DNA of 64,000 nucleotides from Auanema rhodensis (taxonomy: Eukaryota > Nematoda > Chromadorea > Rhabditida > Rhabditidae). The position numbers and the translations under genes are program-made. The stretch is from assembly GCA_964057225.1 (NCBI GenBank), contig OZ059896.1:4340001-4404000 (forward strand), read 5' to 3'. Position 1 is the first letter of the stretch. Every line of letters begins with the position of its first letter. This document shows, one piece after another, positions 10,737 to 23,474 of the stretch. A model generated the notes under the pieces. The model worked only from the letters and a program-made list of their open reading frames with translations. It searched no databases and was not told the origin of the DNA.

Positions 10737-13376
10737 GTACATTTAATTAGCATAAATTAAAGTTCACGTAAATTTCAAAGTCATGGTTACCATGCACCAA
10801 TATTAATAAAAATTTGTTTTTAGACTAATATGGACATGGGGAATCTAATTTTGAAAACCGCATCTCTTTATCTTTCACGTGAAGCGAGTTACATACCAAG
10901 AGCACATCACGTGTACATTTAATTAGCATAAATTAAAGTTCACGTAAATTTCAAAGTCATGGTTACCATGAACCAATATCAATAAAAATTTGTTTTTAAA
11001 CTAATATGGACATGGGGAATCTAATTTTGAAAACCGCATCTCTTTATCTTTCACGTGAAGCGAGTTACATACCAAGTGCACATCACGTGTACATTTAATT
11101 AGCATAAATTAAAGTTCACGTAAATTTCAAAGTCATGGTTACCATGAACCAATATCAATAAAAATTTGTTTTTAAACTAATATGGACATGGGGAATCTAA
11201 TTTTGAAAACCGCATCTCTTTATCTTTCACGTGAAGCGAGTTACATACCTAGTGCACATCACGTGTACATTTAATTAGCATAAGTTGAAGTTCACGTAAA
11301 TTTCAAAGTCATGGTTACCATGAACCAATATCAATAAAAAGTTGTTTTTAGACTAATTTGGACATGGGGATTCTAATTTTGAAAACCGCATCTCTTTATC
11401 TTACACGTGAAGCGAGTTACATACCTAGTGCACATCACGTGTACATTTAATTAGCATAAGTTGAAGTTCACGTAAATTTCAAAGTCATGGTTACCATGAA
11501 CCAATATCAATAAAAAGTTGTTTTTAGACTAATTTGGACATGGGGATTCTAATTTTGAAAACCGCATCTCTTTATCTTACACGTGAAGCGAGTTACATAC
11601 CTAGTGCACATCACGTGTACATTTAATTAGCATAAATTAAAGTTCACGTAAATTTCAAAGTCATGGTTACCATGCACCAATATTAATAAAAATTTGTTTT
11701 TAAACTAATATGGACATGGGGAATCTAATTTTGAAAACCGCATCTCTTTATCTTTCAAGTGAAGCGAGTTACATACCTAGTGCACATCACGTGTACATTT
11801 AATTAGCATAAATTAAAGTTCACGTAAATTTCAAAGTCATGGTTACCATGAACCAATATCAATAAAAATTTGTTTTTAGACTAATTTGGACATGGGGATT
11901 CTAATTTTGAAAACCGCATCTCTTTATCTTTCACGTGAAGCGAGTTACATACCTAGTGCACATCACGTGTACATTTAATTAGCATAAATTAAAGTTCACG
12001 TAAATTTCAAAGTCATGGTTACCATGCACCAATATTAATAAAAATTTGTTTTTAGACTAATATGGACATGGGGAATCTAATTTTGAAAACCGCATCTCTT
12101 TATCTTTCACGTGAAGCGAGTTACATACCAAGAGCACATCACGTGTACATTTAATTAGCATAAATTAAAGTTCACGTAAATTTCAAAGTCATGGTTACCA
12201 TGAACCAATATCAATAAAAATTTGTTTTTAGACTAATTTGGACATGGGGAATCTAATTTTGAAAACCGCATCTCTTTATCTTTCAAGTGAAGCGAGTTAC
12301 ATACCAAGTGCACATCACGTGTACATTTAATTAGCATAAATTAAAGTTCACGTAAATTTCAAAGTCATGGTTACCATGAACCAATATCAATAAAAATTTG
12401 TTTTTAAACTAATATGGACATGGGGAATCTAATTTTGAAAACCGCATCTCTTTATCTTTCACGTGAAGCGAGTTACATACCTAGTGCACATCACGTGTAC
12501 ATTTAATTAGCATAAGTTGAAGTTCACGTAAATTTCAAAGTCATGGTTACCATGAACCAATATCAATAAAAAGTTGTTTTTAGACTAATTTGGACATGGG
12601 GATTCTAATTTTGAAAACCGCATCTCTTTATCTTACACGTGAAGCGAGTTACATACCTAGTGCACATCACGTGTACATTTAATTAGCATAAGTTGAAGTT
12701 CACGTAAATTTCAAAGTCATGGTTACCATGAACCAATATCAATAAAAAGTTGTTTTTAGACTAATTTGGACATGGGGATTCTAATTTTGAAAACCGCATC
12801 TCTTTATCTTACACGTGAAGCGAGTTACATACCTAGTGCACATCACGTGTACATTTAATTAGCATAAATTAAAGTTCACGTAAATTTCAAAGTCATGGTT
12901 ACCATGCACCAATATTAATAAAAATTTGTTTTTAAACTAATATGGACATGGGGAATCTAATTTTGAAAACCGCATCTCTTTATCTTTCAAGTGAAGCGAG
13001 TTACATACCTAGTGCACATCACGTGTACATTTAATTAGCATAAATTAAAGTTCACGTAAATTTCAAAGTCATGGTTACCATGAACCAATATCAATAAAAA
13101 TTTGTTTTTAGACTAATTTGGACATGGGGATTCTAATTTTGAAAACCGCATCTCTTTATCTTTCACGTGAAGCGAGTTACATACCTAGTGCACATCACGT
13201 GTACATTTAATTAGCATAAATTAAAGTTCACGTAAATTTCAAAGTCATGGTTACCATGAACCAATATCAATAAAAAGTTGTTTTTAGACTAATTTGGACA
13301 TGGGGATTCTAATTTTGAAAACCGCATCTCTTTATCTTACACGTGAAGCGAGTTACATACCTAGTGCACATCACGT
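10737..13376 (+). repeat. Left superblock copy 3 (15 monomers)
   Basis: Monomers 62-76 repeat the A-B-C-D-D-E-F / A-G-C-D-D-E-F / D' series of 6865-9504 in the same order, including the terminal D' (13201-13376). The two 7-mer units are 10737-11968 and 11969-13200. At the classified sites I saw no difference from copy 2, which points to a recent segmental duplication. A full alignment is needed to count the substitutions. Confidence 0.9.
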
Positions 13377-14080
13377 GTACATTTAATTAGCATAAATTAA
13401 AGTTCACGTAAATTTCAAAGTCATGGTTACCATGAACCAATATCAATAAAAATTTGTTTTTAGACTAATATGGACATGGGGAATCTAATTTTGAAAACCG
13501 CATCTCTTTATCTTTCAAGTGAAGCGAGTTACATACCAAGTGCACATCACGTGTACATTTAATTAGCATAAATTAAAGTTCACGTAAAATTCAAAGTCAT
13601 GGTTACCATGAACCAATATCAATAAAAATTTGTTTTTAGACTAATTTGGACATGGGGAATCTAATTTTGAAAACCGCATCTCTTTATCTTTCAAGTGAAG
13701 CGAGTTACATACCAAGTGCACATCACGTGTACATTTAATTAGCATAAATTAAAGTTCACGTAAATTTCAAAGTCATGGTTACCATGAACCAATATCAATA
13801 AAAATTTGTTTTTAAACTAATATGGACATGGGGAATCTAATTTTGAAAACGGCATCTCTTTATCTTTCACGTGAAGCGAGTTACATACCTAGTGCACATC
13901 ACGTGTACATTTAATTAGCATAAGTTGAAGTTCACGTAAATTTCAAAGTCATGGTTACCATGAACCAATATCAATGAAAATTTGTTTTTAGACTAATATG
14001 GACATGGGGAATCTAATTTTGAAAACCGCATCTCTTTATCTTTCACGTGAAGCGAGTTACATATAAAGTGCACATCACGT
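13377..14080 (+). repeat. Shortened tail after superblock copy 3
   Basis: Monomers 77-80 correspond to the seven-monomer tail of copy 2 but are fewer: an A142 form; G with A37; C with G123; and one hybrid with G20, G23 and G72 on the left and A107 with T160 A161 on the right. The last appears to fuse the equivalents of monomers 60 and 61. The 5-mer/7-mer HOR begins immediately after. Confidence 0.8.
13905..14080 (+). repeat. Hybrid monomer 80 (fusion of monomer 60 and 61 types)
   Basis: The left part carries G20, G23 and G72, found together elsewhere only in monomer 60 (10385-10560). The right part carries A107 and T160 A161, as in monomer 61 (10561-10736), instead of the T107 and intact 160-161 of monomer 60. 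The switch lies between positions 72 and 107. A single-monomer (176-bp) deletion by in-register exchange explains it. One mismatch remains: monomer 61 has A174, while this copy has C174. Confidence 0.7.
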
Positions 14081-14960
14081 GTACATTTAATTAGCATAAA
14101 TTAAAGATCACGTAAATTTCAAAGTCATGGTTACCATGCACCAATATTAATAAAAATTTGTTTTTAGACTAATATGGACATGGGGAATCTAATTTTGAAA
14201 ACCGCATCTCTTTATCTTTCAAGTGAAGCGAGTTACATACCAAGTGCACATCACGTGTACACTTAATTAGCATAAATTAAAGTTCACGTAAATTTCAAAG
14301 TCACGGTTACCATGCACCAATATCAATGAAAATTTGTTTTTAGACTAATATGGACATGGGGAATCTAATTTTGAAAACCGCATCTCTTTATCTTTCACGT
14401 GAAGCGAGTTACATACCAAGTGCACATCACGTGTACATTTAATTAGCATAAATTAAAGTTCACGTAAATTTCAAACTCATGGTTACCATGAACCAATATC
14501 AATAAAAATTTGTTTTTAGACTAATATGGACATGGAGAATCTAATTATGAAAACCGCATCTCTTTATCTTTCACGTGAAGCGAGTTACATACCAAGTGCA
14601 CATCACGTGTACATTTAATTAGCATAAATTAAAGTTCACGTAAATTTCAAAGTCATGGTTACCATGAACCAATATCAATAAAAATTTGTTTTTAAACTAA
14701 TATGGACATGGGGATTCTAATTTTGAAAACCGCATCTCTTTATCTTTCACGTGAAGCGAGTTACATATAAAGTGCACATCACGTGTACATTTAATTAGCA
14801 TAAATTAAAGTTCACGTAAAATTCAAAGTCATGGTTACCATGAACCAATATCAATAAAAATTTGTTTTTAAACTAATATGGACATGGGGAATCTAATTTT
14901 GAAAACCGCATCTCTTTATCTTTCACGTGAAGCGAGTTACATACCTAGTGCACATCACGT
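14081..14960 (+). repeat. Five-monomer HOR unit, first copy
   Basis: Monomers 81-85 in order: C59 T68 A142; C6 C48 C59 G72; C44 A104 A115; A87 T107 T160 A161; A37 A87 T162. The second carries GTCACGG, which breaks the CATGG arm of the conserved palindrome, and the third carries AATTATG in place of AATTTTG. This 880-bp set is followed directly by a second copy, without the two extra monomers found after the later ones. Monomer 81 also has a private A27 (AAAGATCACG). Confidence 0.88.
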
Positions 14961-16192
14961 GTACATTTAATTAGCATAAATTAAAGTTCACGTAAATTTC
15001 AAAGTCATGGTTACCATGCACCAATATTAATAAAAATTTGTTTTTAGACTAATATGGACATGGGGAATCTAATTTTGAAAACCGCATCTCTTTATCTTTC
15101 AAGTGAAGCGAGTTACATACCAAGTGCACATCACGTGTACACTTAATTAGCATAAATTAAAGTTCACGTAAATTTCAAAGTCACGGTTACCATGCACCAA
15201 TATCAATGAAAATTTGTTTTTAGACTAATATGGACATGGGGAATCTAATTTTGAAAACCGCATCTCTTTATCTTTCACGTGAAGCGAGTTACATACCAAG
15301 TGCACATCACGTGTACATTTAATTAGCATAAATTAAAGTTCACGTAAATTTCAAAGTCATGGTTACCATGAACCAATATCAATAAAAATTTGTTTTTAGA
15401 CTAATATGGACATGGAGAATCTAATTATGAAAACCGCATCTCTTCATCTTTCACGTGAAGCGAGTTACATACCAAGTGCACATCACGTGTACATTTAATT
15501 AGCATAAATTAAAGTTCACGTAAATTTCAAAGTCATGGTTACCATGAACCAATATCAATAAAAATTTGTTTTTAAACTAATATGGACATGGGGATTCTAA
15601 TTTTGAAAACCGCATCTCTTTATCTTTCACGTGAAGCGAGTTACATATAAAGTGCACATCACGTGTACATTTAATTAGCATAAATTAAAGTTCACGTAAA
15701 ATTCAAAGTCATGGTTACCATGAACCAATATCAATAAAAATTTGTTTTTAAACTAATATGGACATGGGGAATCTAATTTTGAAAACCGCATCTCTTTATC
15801 TTTCACGTGAAGCGAGTTACATACCTAGTGCACATCACGTGTACATTTAATTAGCATAAATTAAAGTTCACGTAAATTTCAAAGTCATGGTTACCATGAA
15901 CCAATATCAATAAAAATTTGTTTTTAGACTAATATGGACATGGGGAATCTAATTTTGAAAACCGCATCTCTTTATCTTTCACGTGAAGCGAGTTACATAT
16001 AAAGTGCACATCACGTGTACATTTAATTAGCATAAATTAAAGTTCACGTAAATTTTAAAGTCATGGTTACCATGAACCAATATCAATAAAAATTTGTTTT
16101 TAAACTAATATGGACATGGGGAATCTAATTTTGAAAACCGCATCTCTTTATCTTTCACGTGAAGCGAGTTACATACCTAGTGCACATCACGT
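14961..16192 (+). repeat. Seven-monomer HOR unit, copy 1 (five-mer plus two)
   Basis: Monomers 86-90 repeat the five-mer of 14081-14960. They are followed by a class I monomer (91, C174) and an A87/T162 monomer carrying T40 (92), giving 7 x 176 = 1,232 bp. Monomer 88 lacks C44 and has a private change at TCTTCATC, so it is not identical to its counterparts at 14433 and 16545. Confidence 0.88.
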
Positions 16193-17424
16193 GTACATTT
16201 AATTAGCATAAATTAAAGTTCACGTAAATTTCAAAGTCATGGTTACCATGCACCAATATTAATAAAAATTTGTTTTTAGACTAATATGGACATGGGGAAT
16301 CTAATTTTGAAAACCGCATCTCTTTATCTTTCAAGTGAAGCGAGTTACATACCAAGTGCACATCACGTGTACACTTAATTAGCATAAATTAAAGTTCACG
16401 TAAATTTCAAAGTCACGGTTACCATGCACCAATATCAATGAAAATTTGTTTTTAGACTAATATGGACATGGGGAATCTAATTTTGAAAACCGCATCTCTT
16501 TATCTTTCACGTGAAGCGAGTTACATACCAAGTGCACATCACGTGTACATTTAATTAGCATAAATTAAAGTTCACGTAAATTTCAAACTCATGGTTACCA
16601 TGAACCAATATCAATAAAAATTTGTTTTTAGACTAATATGGACATGGAGAATCTAATTATGAAAACCGCATCTCTTTATCTTTCACGTGAAGCGAGTTAC
16701 ATACCAAGTGCACATCACGTGTACATTTAATTAGCATAAATTAAAGTTCACGTAAATTTCAAAGTCATGGTTACCATGAACCAATATCAATAAAAATTTG
16801 TTTTTAAACTAATATGGACATGGGGATTCTAATTTTGAAAACCGCATCTCTTTATCTTTCACGTGAAGCGAGTTACATATAAAGTGCACATCACGTGTAC
16901 ATTTAATTAGCATAAATTAAAGTTCACGTAAAATTCAAAGTCATGGTTACCATGAACCAATATCAATAAAAATTTGTTTTTAAACTAATATGGACATGGG
17001 GAATCTAATTTTGAAAACCGCATCTCTTTATCTTTCACGTGAAGCGAGTTACATACCTAGTGCACATCACGTGTACATTTAATTAGCATAAATTAAAGTT
17101 CACGTAAATTTCAAAGTCATGGTTACCATGAACCAATATCAATAAAAATTTGTTTTTAGACTAATATGGACATGGGGAATCTAATTTTGAAAACCGCATC
17201 TCTTTATCTTTCACGTGAAGCGAGTTACATATAAAGTGCACATCACGTGTACATTTAATTAGCATAAATTAAAGTTCACGTAAATTTTAAAGTCATGGTT
17301 ACCATGCACCAATATTAATAAAAATTGGTTTTTAGACTAATATGGACATGGGGAATCTAATTTTGAAAACTGCATCTCTTTATCTTTCACGTGAAGCGAG
17401 TTACATACCAAGTGCACATCACGT
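16193..17424 (+). repeat. Seven-monomer HOR unit, copy 2
   Basis: Monomers 93-97 repeat the five-mer, and 98 is class I again. Monomer 99 (17249-17424) shares T40 with monomer 92 but then carries C59, T68, G79 and T123 in place of A59/C68/A87. It therefore looks like a junction where the HOR gives way to another sequence type. The G79/T123 type otherwise occurs only far to the right, at 49835, 51771, 52299 and 60395. Confidence 0.85.
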
Positions 17425-20070
17425 GTACACTTAATTAGCATAAATTAAAGTTCACGTTAATTTCAAAGTCATGGTTACCATGAACCAATATCAATAAAAA
17501 TTTGTTTTTAGACTAATATGGACATGGGGAATCTAATTTTGAAAACCGCATCTCTTTATCTTTCACGTGAAGCGAGTTACATACCAAGTGCACATCACGT
17601 GTACACTAAATTAGCATAAATTAAAGTTCACGTTAATTTCAAAGTCATGGTTACCATGCACCAATATCAATAAAAATTTGTTTTTAGACTAATTTGGACA
17701 TGGGGAATCTAATTTTGAAAACCGCATCTCTTTATCTTTCACGTGAGGCGAGTTACATACCAAGTGCACATCACGTGTACATTTAATTAGCATAAATTAA
17801 AGTTCACGTAAATTTCAAAGTCATGGTTACCATGAACCAATATCAATAAAAATTTGTTTTTAGACTAATATGGACATGGGGAATCTAATTTTGAAAACCG
17901 CATCTCTTTATCTTTCAAGTGAAGCGAGTTACATACCAAGTGCACATCACGTGTACATTTAATTAGCATAAATTAAAGTTCACGTAAATTTCAAATTCAT
18001 GGTTACCATGAACCAATATCAATAAAAATTTGTTTTTAAACTAATATGGACATGGGGATTCTAATTTTGAAAACCGCATCTCTTTATCTTTCACGTGAAG
18101 CGAGTTACATACCTAGTGCACATCACGTGTACATTTAATTAGCATAAATTAAAGTTCACGTAAATTTCAAAGTCATGGTTACCATGAACCAATATCAATA
18201 AAAATTTGTTTTTAGACTAATTTGGACATGGGGAATCTAATTTTGAAAACCGCATCTCTTTATCTTTCAAGTGAAGCGAGTTACATACCAAGTGCACATC
18301 ACGTGTACATTTAATTAGCATAAATTAAAGTTCACGTAAAATTCAAAGTCATGGTTACCATGAACCAATATCAATAAAAATTTGTTTTTAAACTAATATG
18401 GACATGGGGAATCTAATTTTGAAAACCGCATCTCTTTATCTTTCACGTGAAGCGAGTTACATACCTAGTGCACATCACGTGTACATTTAATTAGCATAAA
18501 TTAAAGTTCACGTAAATTTCAAAGTCATGGTTACCATGAACCAATATCAATAAAAATTTGTTTTTAGACTAATATGGACATGGGGAATCTAATTTTGAAA
18601 ACCGCATCTCTTTATCTTTCACGTGAAGCGAGTTACATATAAAGTGCACATCACGTGTACATTTAATTAGCATAAATTAAAGTTCACGTAAATTTCAAAG
18701 TCATGGTTACCATGAACCAATATTAATAAAAATTTGTTTTTAGACTAATATGGACATGGGGAATCTAATTTTGAAAACCGCATCTCTTTATCTTTCACGT
18801 GAGGCGAGTTACATACCAAGTGCACATCACGTGTACATTTAATTAGCATAAATTAAAGTTCACGTAAATTTCAAAGTCATGGTTACCATGAACCAATATC
18901 AATAAAAATTTGTTTTTAGACTAATATGGACATGGGGAATCTAATTTTGAAAACCGCATCTCTTTATCTTTCACGTGAAGCGAGTTACATATAAAGTGCA
19001 CATCACGTGTACACTTAATTAGCATAAATTAAAGTTCACGTTAATTTCAAAGTCATGGTTACCATGAACCAATATCAATAAAAATTTGTTTTTAGACTAA
19101 TATGGACATGGGGAATCTAATTTTGAAAACCGCATCTCTTTATCTTTCACGTGAAGCGAGTTACATACCAAGTGCACATCACGTGTACATTTAATTAGCA
19201 TAAATTAAAGTTCACGTAAATTTCAAAGTCATGGTTACCATGAACCAATATCAATAAAAATTTGTTTTTAGACTAATTTGGACATGGGGAATCTAATTTT
19301 GAAAACCGCATCTCTTTATCTTTCAAGTGAAGCGAGTTACATACCAAGTGCACATCACGTGTACATTTAATTAGCATAAATTAAAGTTCACGTAAAATTC
19401 AAAGTCATGGTTACCATGAACCAATATCAATAAAAATTTGTTTTTAAACTAATATGGATATGGACATGGGGAATCTAATTTTGAAAACCGCATCTCTTTA
19501 TCTTTCACGTGAAGCGAGTTACATACCTAGTGCACATCACGTGTACACTTAATTAGCATAAATTAAAGTTCACGTTAATTTCAAAGTCATGGTTACCATG
19601 AACCAATATCAATAAAAATTTGTTTTTAGACTAATATGGACATGGGGAATCTAATTTTGAAAACCGCATCTCTTTATCTTTCACGTGAAGCGAGTTACAT
19701 ATAAAGTGCACATCACGTGTACACTTAATTAGCATAAATTAAAGTTCACGTTAATTTCAAAGTCATGGTTACCATGAACCAATATCAATAAAAATTTGTT
19801 TTTAGACTAATATGGACATGGGGAATCTAATTTTGAAAACCGCATCTCTTTATCTTTCACGTGAAGCGAGTTACATATAAAGTGCACATCACGTGTACAT
19901 TTAATTAGCATAAATTAAAGTTCACGTAAATTTCAAAGTCATGGTTACCATGCACCAATATTAATAAAAATTTGTTTTTAGACTAATATGGACATGGGGA
20001 ATCTAATTTTGAAAACCGCATCTCTTTATCTTTCACGTGAAGCGAGTTACATACCAAGTGCACATCACGT
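17425..20070 (+). repeat. Mixed monomers leading into the 14-mer HOR
   Basis: Monomers 100-114 include C6+T34 forms (100, 109, 112, 113), the C6 A8 T34 C59 T94 G147 monomer that later opens each 14-mer unit (101, 17601-17776), T44 forms, G, I and A' forms. Monomer 107 (18657-18832) is unusual in having A59 with T68 plus G147. Monomer 111 (19361-19542) is the first of four 182-bp monomers. Monomers 112 and 113 (19543-19894) are a tandem doublet with C6, T34 and T160 A161. Confidence 0.82.
19453..19464 (+). repeat. 6-bp TATGGA duplication in monomer 111
   Basis: The usual TAATATGGACATGG reads with TATGGA doubled, lengthening this monomer to 182 bp (19361-19542). The same monomer type (A37, A87, T162 and the duplication) recurs at 22100, 24571 and 25633. 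The insertion therefore arose once and was spread by segmental duplication. Confidence 0.95.
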
Positions 20071-21000
20071 GTACACTAAATTAGCATAAATTAAAGTTCA
20101 CGTTAATTTCAAAGTCATGGTTACCATGCACCAATATCAATAAAAATTTGTTTTTAGACTAATTTGGACATGGGGAATCTAATTTTGAAAACCGCATCTC
20201 TTTATCTTTCACGTGAGGCGAGTTACATACCAAGTGCACATCACGTGTACATTTAATTAGCATAAATTAAAGTTCACGTAAATTTCAAAGTCATGGTTAC
20301 CATGAACCAATATCAATAAAAATTTGTTTTTAGACTAATATGGACATGGGGAATCTAATTTTGAAAACCGCATCTCTTTATCTTTCAAGTGAAGCGAGTT
20401 ACATACCAAGTGCACATCACGTGTACATTTAATTAGCATAAATTAAAGTTCACGTAAATTTCAAATTCATGGTTACCATGAACCAATATCAATAAAAATT
20501 TGTTTTTAAACTAATATGGACATGGGGATTCTAATTTTGAAAACCGCATCTCTTTATCTTTCACGTGAAGCGAGTTACATACCTAGTGCACATCACGTGT
20601 ACATTTAATTAGCATAAATTAAAGTTCACGTAAATTTCAAATTCATGGTTACCATGAACCAATATCAATAAAAATTTGTTTTTAAACTAATATGGACATG
20701 GGGATTCTAATTTTGAAAACCGCATCTCTTTATCTTTCACGTGAAGCGAGTTACATACCTAGTGCACATCACGTGTACATTTAATTAGCATAAATTAAAG
20801 TTCACGTAAATTTCAAAGTCATGGTTACCATGAACCAATATCAATAAAAATTTGTTTTTAGACTAATTTGGACATGGGGAATCTAATTTTGAAAACCGCA
20901 TCTCTTTATCTTTCAAGTGAAGCGAGTTACATACCAAGTGCACATCACGTGTACATTTAATTAGCATAAATTAAAGTTCACGTAAATTTCAAATTCATGG

Positions 21001-21003
21001 TTT
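21001..21003 (+). repeat. Extra T in the palindrome centre, monomer 120
   Basis: GGTTACC becomes GGTTTACC, giving a 177-bp monomer (20951-21127). The two 6-bp arms CATGGT and ACCATG stay intact and the centre grows from one to two bases. The same change sits at 23472-23474, exactly one HOR period (2,471 bp) later, so an isolated sequencing error is unlikely. Confidence 0.93.
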
Positions 21004-22099
21004 ACCATGAACCAATATCAATAAAAATTTGTTTTTAAACTAATATGGACATGGGGAATCTAATTTTGAAAACCGCATCTCTTTATCTTTCACGTGAAGC
21101 GAGTTACATACCTAGTGCACATCACGTGTACATTTAATTAGCATAAATTAAAGTTCACGTAAATTTCAAATTCATGGTTACCATGAACCAATATCAATAA
21201 AAATTTGTTTTTAAACTAATATGGACATGGGGATTCTAATTTTGAAAACCGCATCTCTTTATCTTTCACGTGAAGCGAGTTACATACCTAGTGCACATCA
21301 CGTGTACATTTAATTAGCATAAATTAAAGTTCACGTAAATTTCAAAGTCATGGTTACCATGAACCAATATCAATAAAAATTTGTTTTTAGACTAATTTGG
21401 ACATGGGGAATCTAATTTTGAAAACCGCATCTCTTTATCTTTCAAGTGAAGCGAGTTACATACCAAGTGCACATCACGTGTACATTTAATTAGCATAAAT
21501 TAAAGTTCACGTAAATTTCAAAGTCATGGTTACCATGAACCAATATCAATAAAAATTCGTTTTTAGACTAATATGGACATGGGGAATCTAATTTTGAAAA
21601 CCGCATCTCTTTATCTTTCACGTGAAGCGAGTTACATATAAAGTGCACATCAAGTGTACATTTAATTAGCATAAATTAAAGTTCACGTAAATTTCAAAGT
21701 CATGGTTACCATGCACCAATATTAATAAAAATTTGTTTTTAGACTAATATGGACATGGGGAATCTAATTTTGAAAACCGCATCTCTTTATCTTTCACGTG
21801 AAGCGAGTTACATACCAAGTGCACATCACGTGTACATTTAATTAGCATAAATTAAAGTTCACGTAAATTTCAAAGTCATGGTTACCATGAACCAATATCA
21901 ATAAAAATTTGTTTTTAGACTAATTTGGACATGGGGAATCTAATTTTGAAAACCGCATCTCTTTATCTTTCAAGTGAAGCGAGTTACATACCAAGTGCAC
22001 ATCACGTGTACATTTAATTAGCATAAATTAAAGTTCACGTAAAATTCAAAGTCATGGTTACCATGAACCAATATCAATAAAAATTTGTTTTTAAACTAA

Positions 22100-22111
22100 T
22101 ATGGATATGGA
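22100..22111 (+). repeat. 6-bp TATGGA duplication in monomer 126
   Basis: The monomer is 182 bp (22008-22189). It has the same A37, A87 and T162 background as the copies at 19453, 24571 and 25633, and serves as a length marker of the 14-mer HOR. Confidence 0.95.
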
Positions 22112-23471
22112 CATGGGGAATCTAATTTTGAAAACCGCATCTCTTTATCTTTCACGTGAAGCGAGTTACATACCTAGTGCACATCACGTGTACATTTAAT
22201 TAGCATAAATTAAAGTTCACGTAAATTTCAAATTCATGGTTACCATGAACCAATATCAATAAAAATTTGTTTTTAAACTAATATGGACATGGGGATTCTA
22301 ATTTTGAAAACCGCATCTCTTTATCTTTCACGTGAAGCGAGTTACATACCTAGTGCACATCACGTGTACATTTAATTAGCATAAATTAAAGTTCACGTAA
22401 ATTTCAAAGTCATGGTTACCATGAACCAATATCAATAAAAATTTGTTTTTAGACTAATATGGACATGGGGAATCTAATTTTGAAAACCGCATCTCTTTAT
22501 CTTTCACGTGAAGCGAGTTACATACCAAGTGCACATCACGTGTACACTAAATTAGCATAAATTAAAGTTCACGTTAATTTCAAAGTCATGGTTACCATGC
22601 ACCAATATCAATAAAAATTTGTTTTTAGACTAATTTGGACATGGGGAATCTAATTTTGAAAACCGCATCTCTTTATCTTTCACGTGAGGCGAGTTACATA
22701 CCAAGTGCACATCACGTGTACATTTAATTAGCATAAATTAAAGTTCACGTAAATTTCAAAGTCATGGTTACCATGAACCAATATCAATAAAAATTTGTTT
22801 TTAGACTAATATGGACATGGGGAATCTAATTTTGAAAACCGCATCTCTTTATCTTTCAAGTGAAGCGAGTTACATACCAAGTGCACATCACGTGTACATT
22901 TAATTAGCATAAATTAAAGTTCACGTAAATTTCAAATTCATGGTTACCATGAACCAATATCAATAAAAATTTGTTTTTAAACTAATATGGACATGGGGAT
23001 TCTAATTTTGAAAACCGCATCTCTTTATCTTTCACGTGAAGCGAGTTACATACCTAGTGCACATCACGTGTACATTTAATTAGCATAAATTAAAGTTCAC
23101 GTAAATTTCAAATTCATGGTTACCATGAACCAATATCAATAAAAATTTGTTTTTAAACTAATATGGACATGGGGATTCTAATTTTGAAAACCGCATCTCT
23201 TTATCTTTCACGTGAAGCGAGTTACATACCTAGTGCACATCACGTGTACATTTAATTAGCATAAATTAAAGTTCACGTAAATTTCAAAGTCATGGTTACC
23301 ATGAACCAATATCAATAAAAATTTGTTTTTAGACTAATTTGGACATGGGGAATCTAATTTTGAAAACCGCATCTCTTTATCTTTCAAGTGAAGCGAGTTA
23401 CATACCAAGTGCACATCACGTGTACATTTAATTAGCATAAATTAAAGTTCACGTAAATTTCAAATTCATGG

Positions 23472-23474
23472 TTT
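23472..23474 (+). repeat. Extra T in the palindrome centre, monomer 134
   Basis: This is the counterpart of the change at 21001-21003, in the same T44 monomer type, 2,471 bp downstream. The monomer is 177 bp (23422-23598). Confidence 0.93.

Larger units (their letters stand above)
20071..22541 (+). repeat. 14-monomer HOR, copy 1 (2,471 bp)
   Basis: Monomers 115-128. The order is: the C6 A8 T34 C59 T94 G147 opener; an A142 form; two T44/T107 monomers; G; a T44 monomer with an extra T in the palindrome; T44/T107; G; class I with C79 and A174; A'; G; the 182-bp monomer with A37; T44/T107; and H. Length is 14 x 176 + 7 because of the 1-bp and 6-bp insertions. Both recur at exactly +2,471 in the next unit. 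Confidence 0.93.

Noticed and set aside
21001-21003. Homopolymer sequencing error
   Set aside because: The extra T is present in the equivalent monomer of both 14-mer HOR copies (also at 23472-23474), in a matching marker context, so it is more likely a real, duplicated variant.
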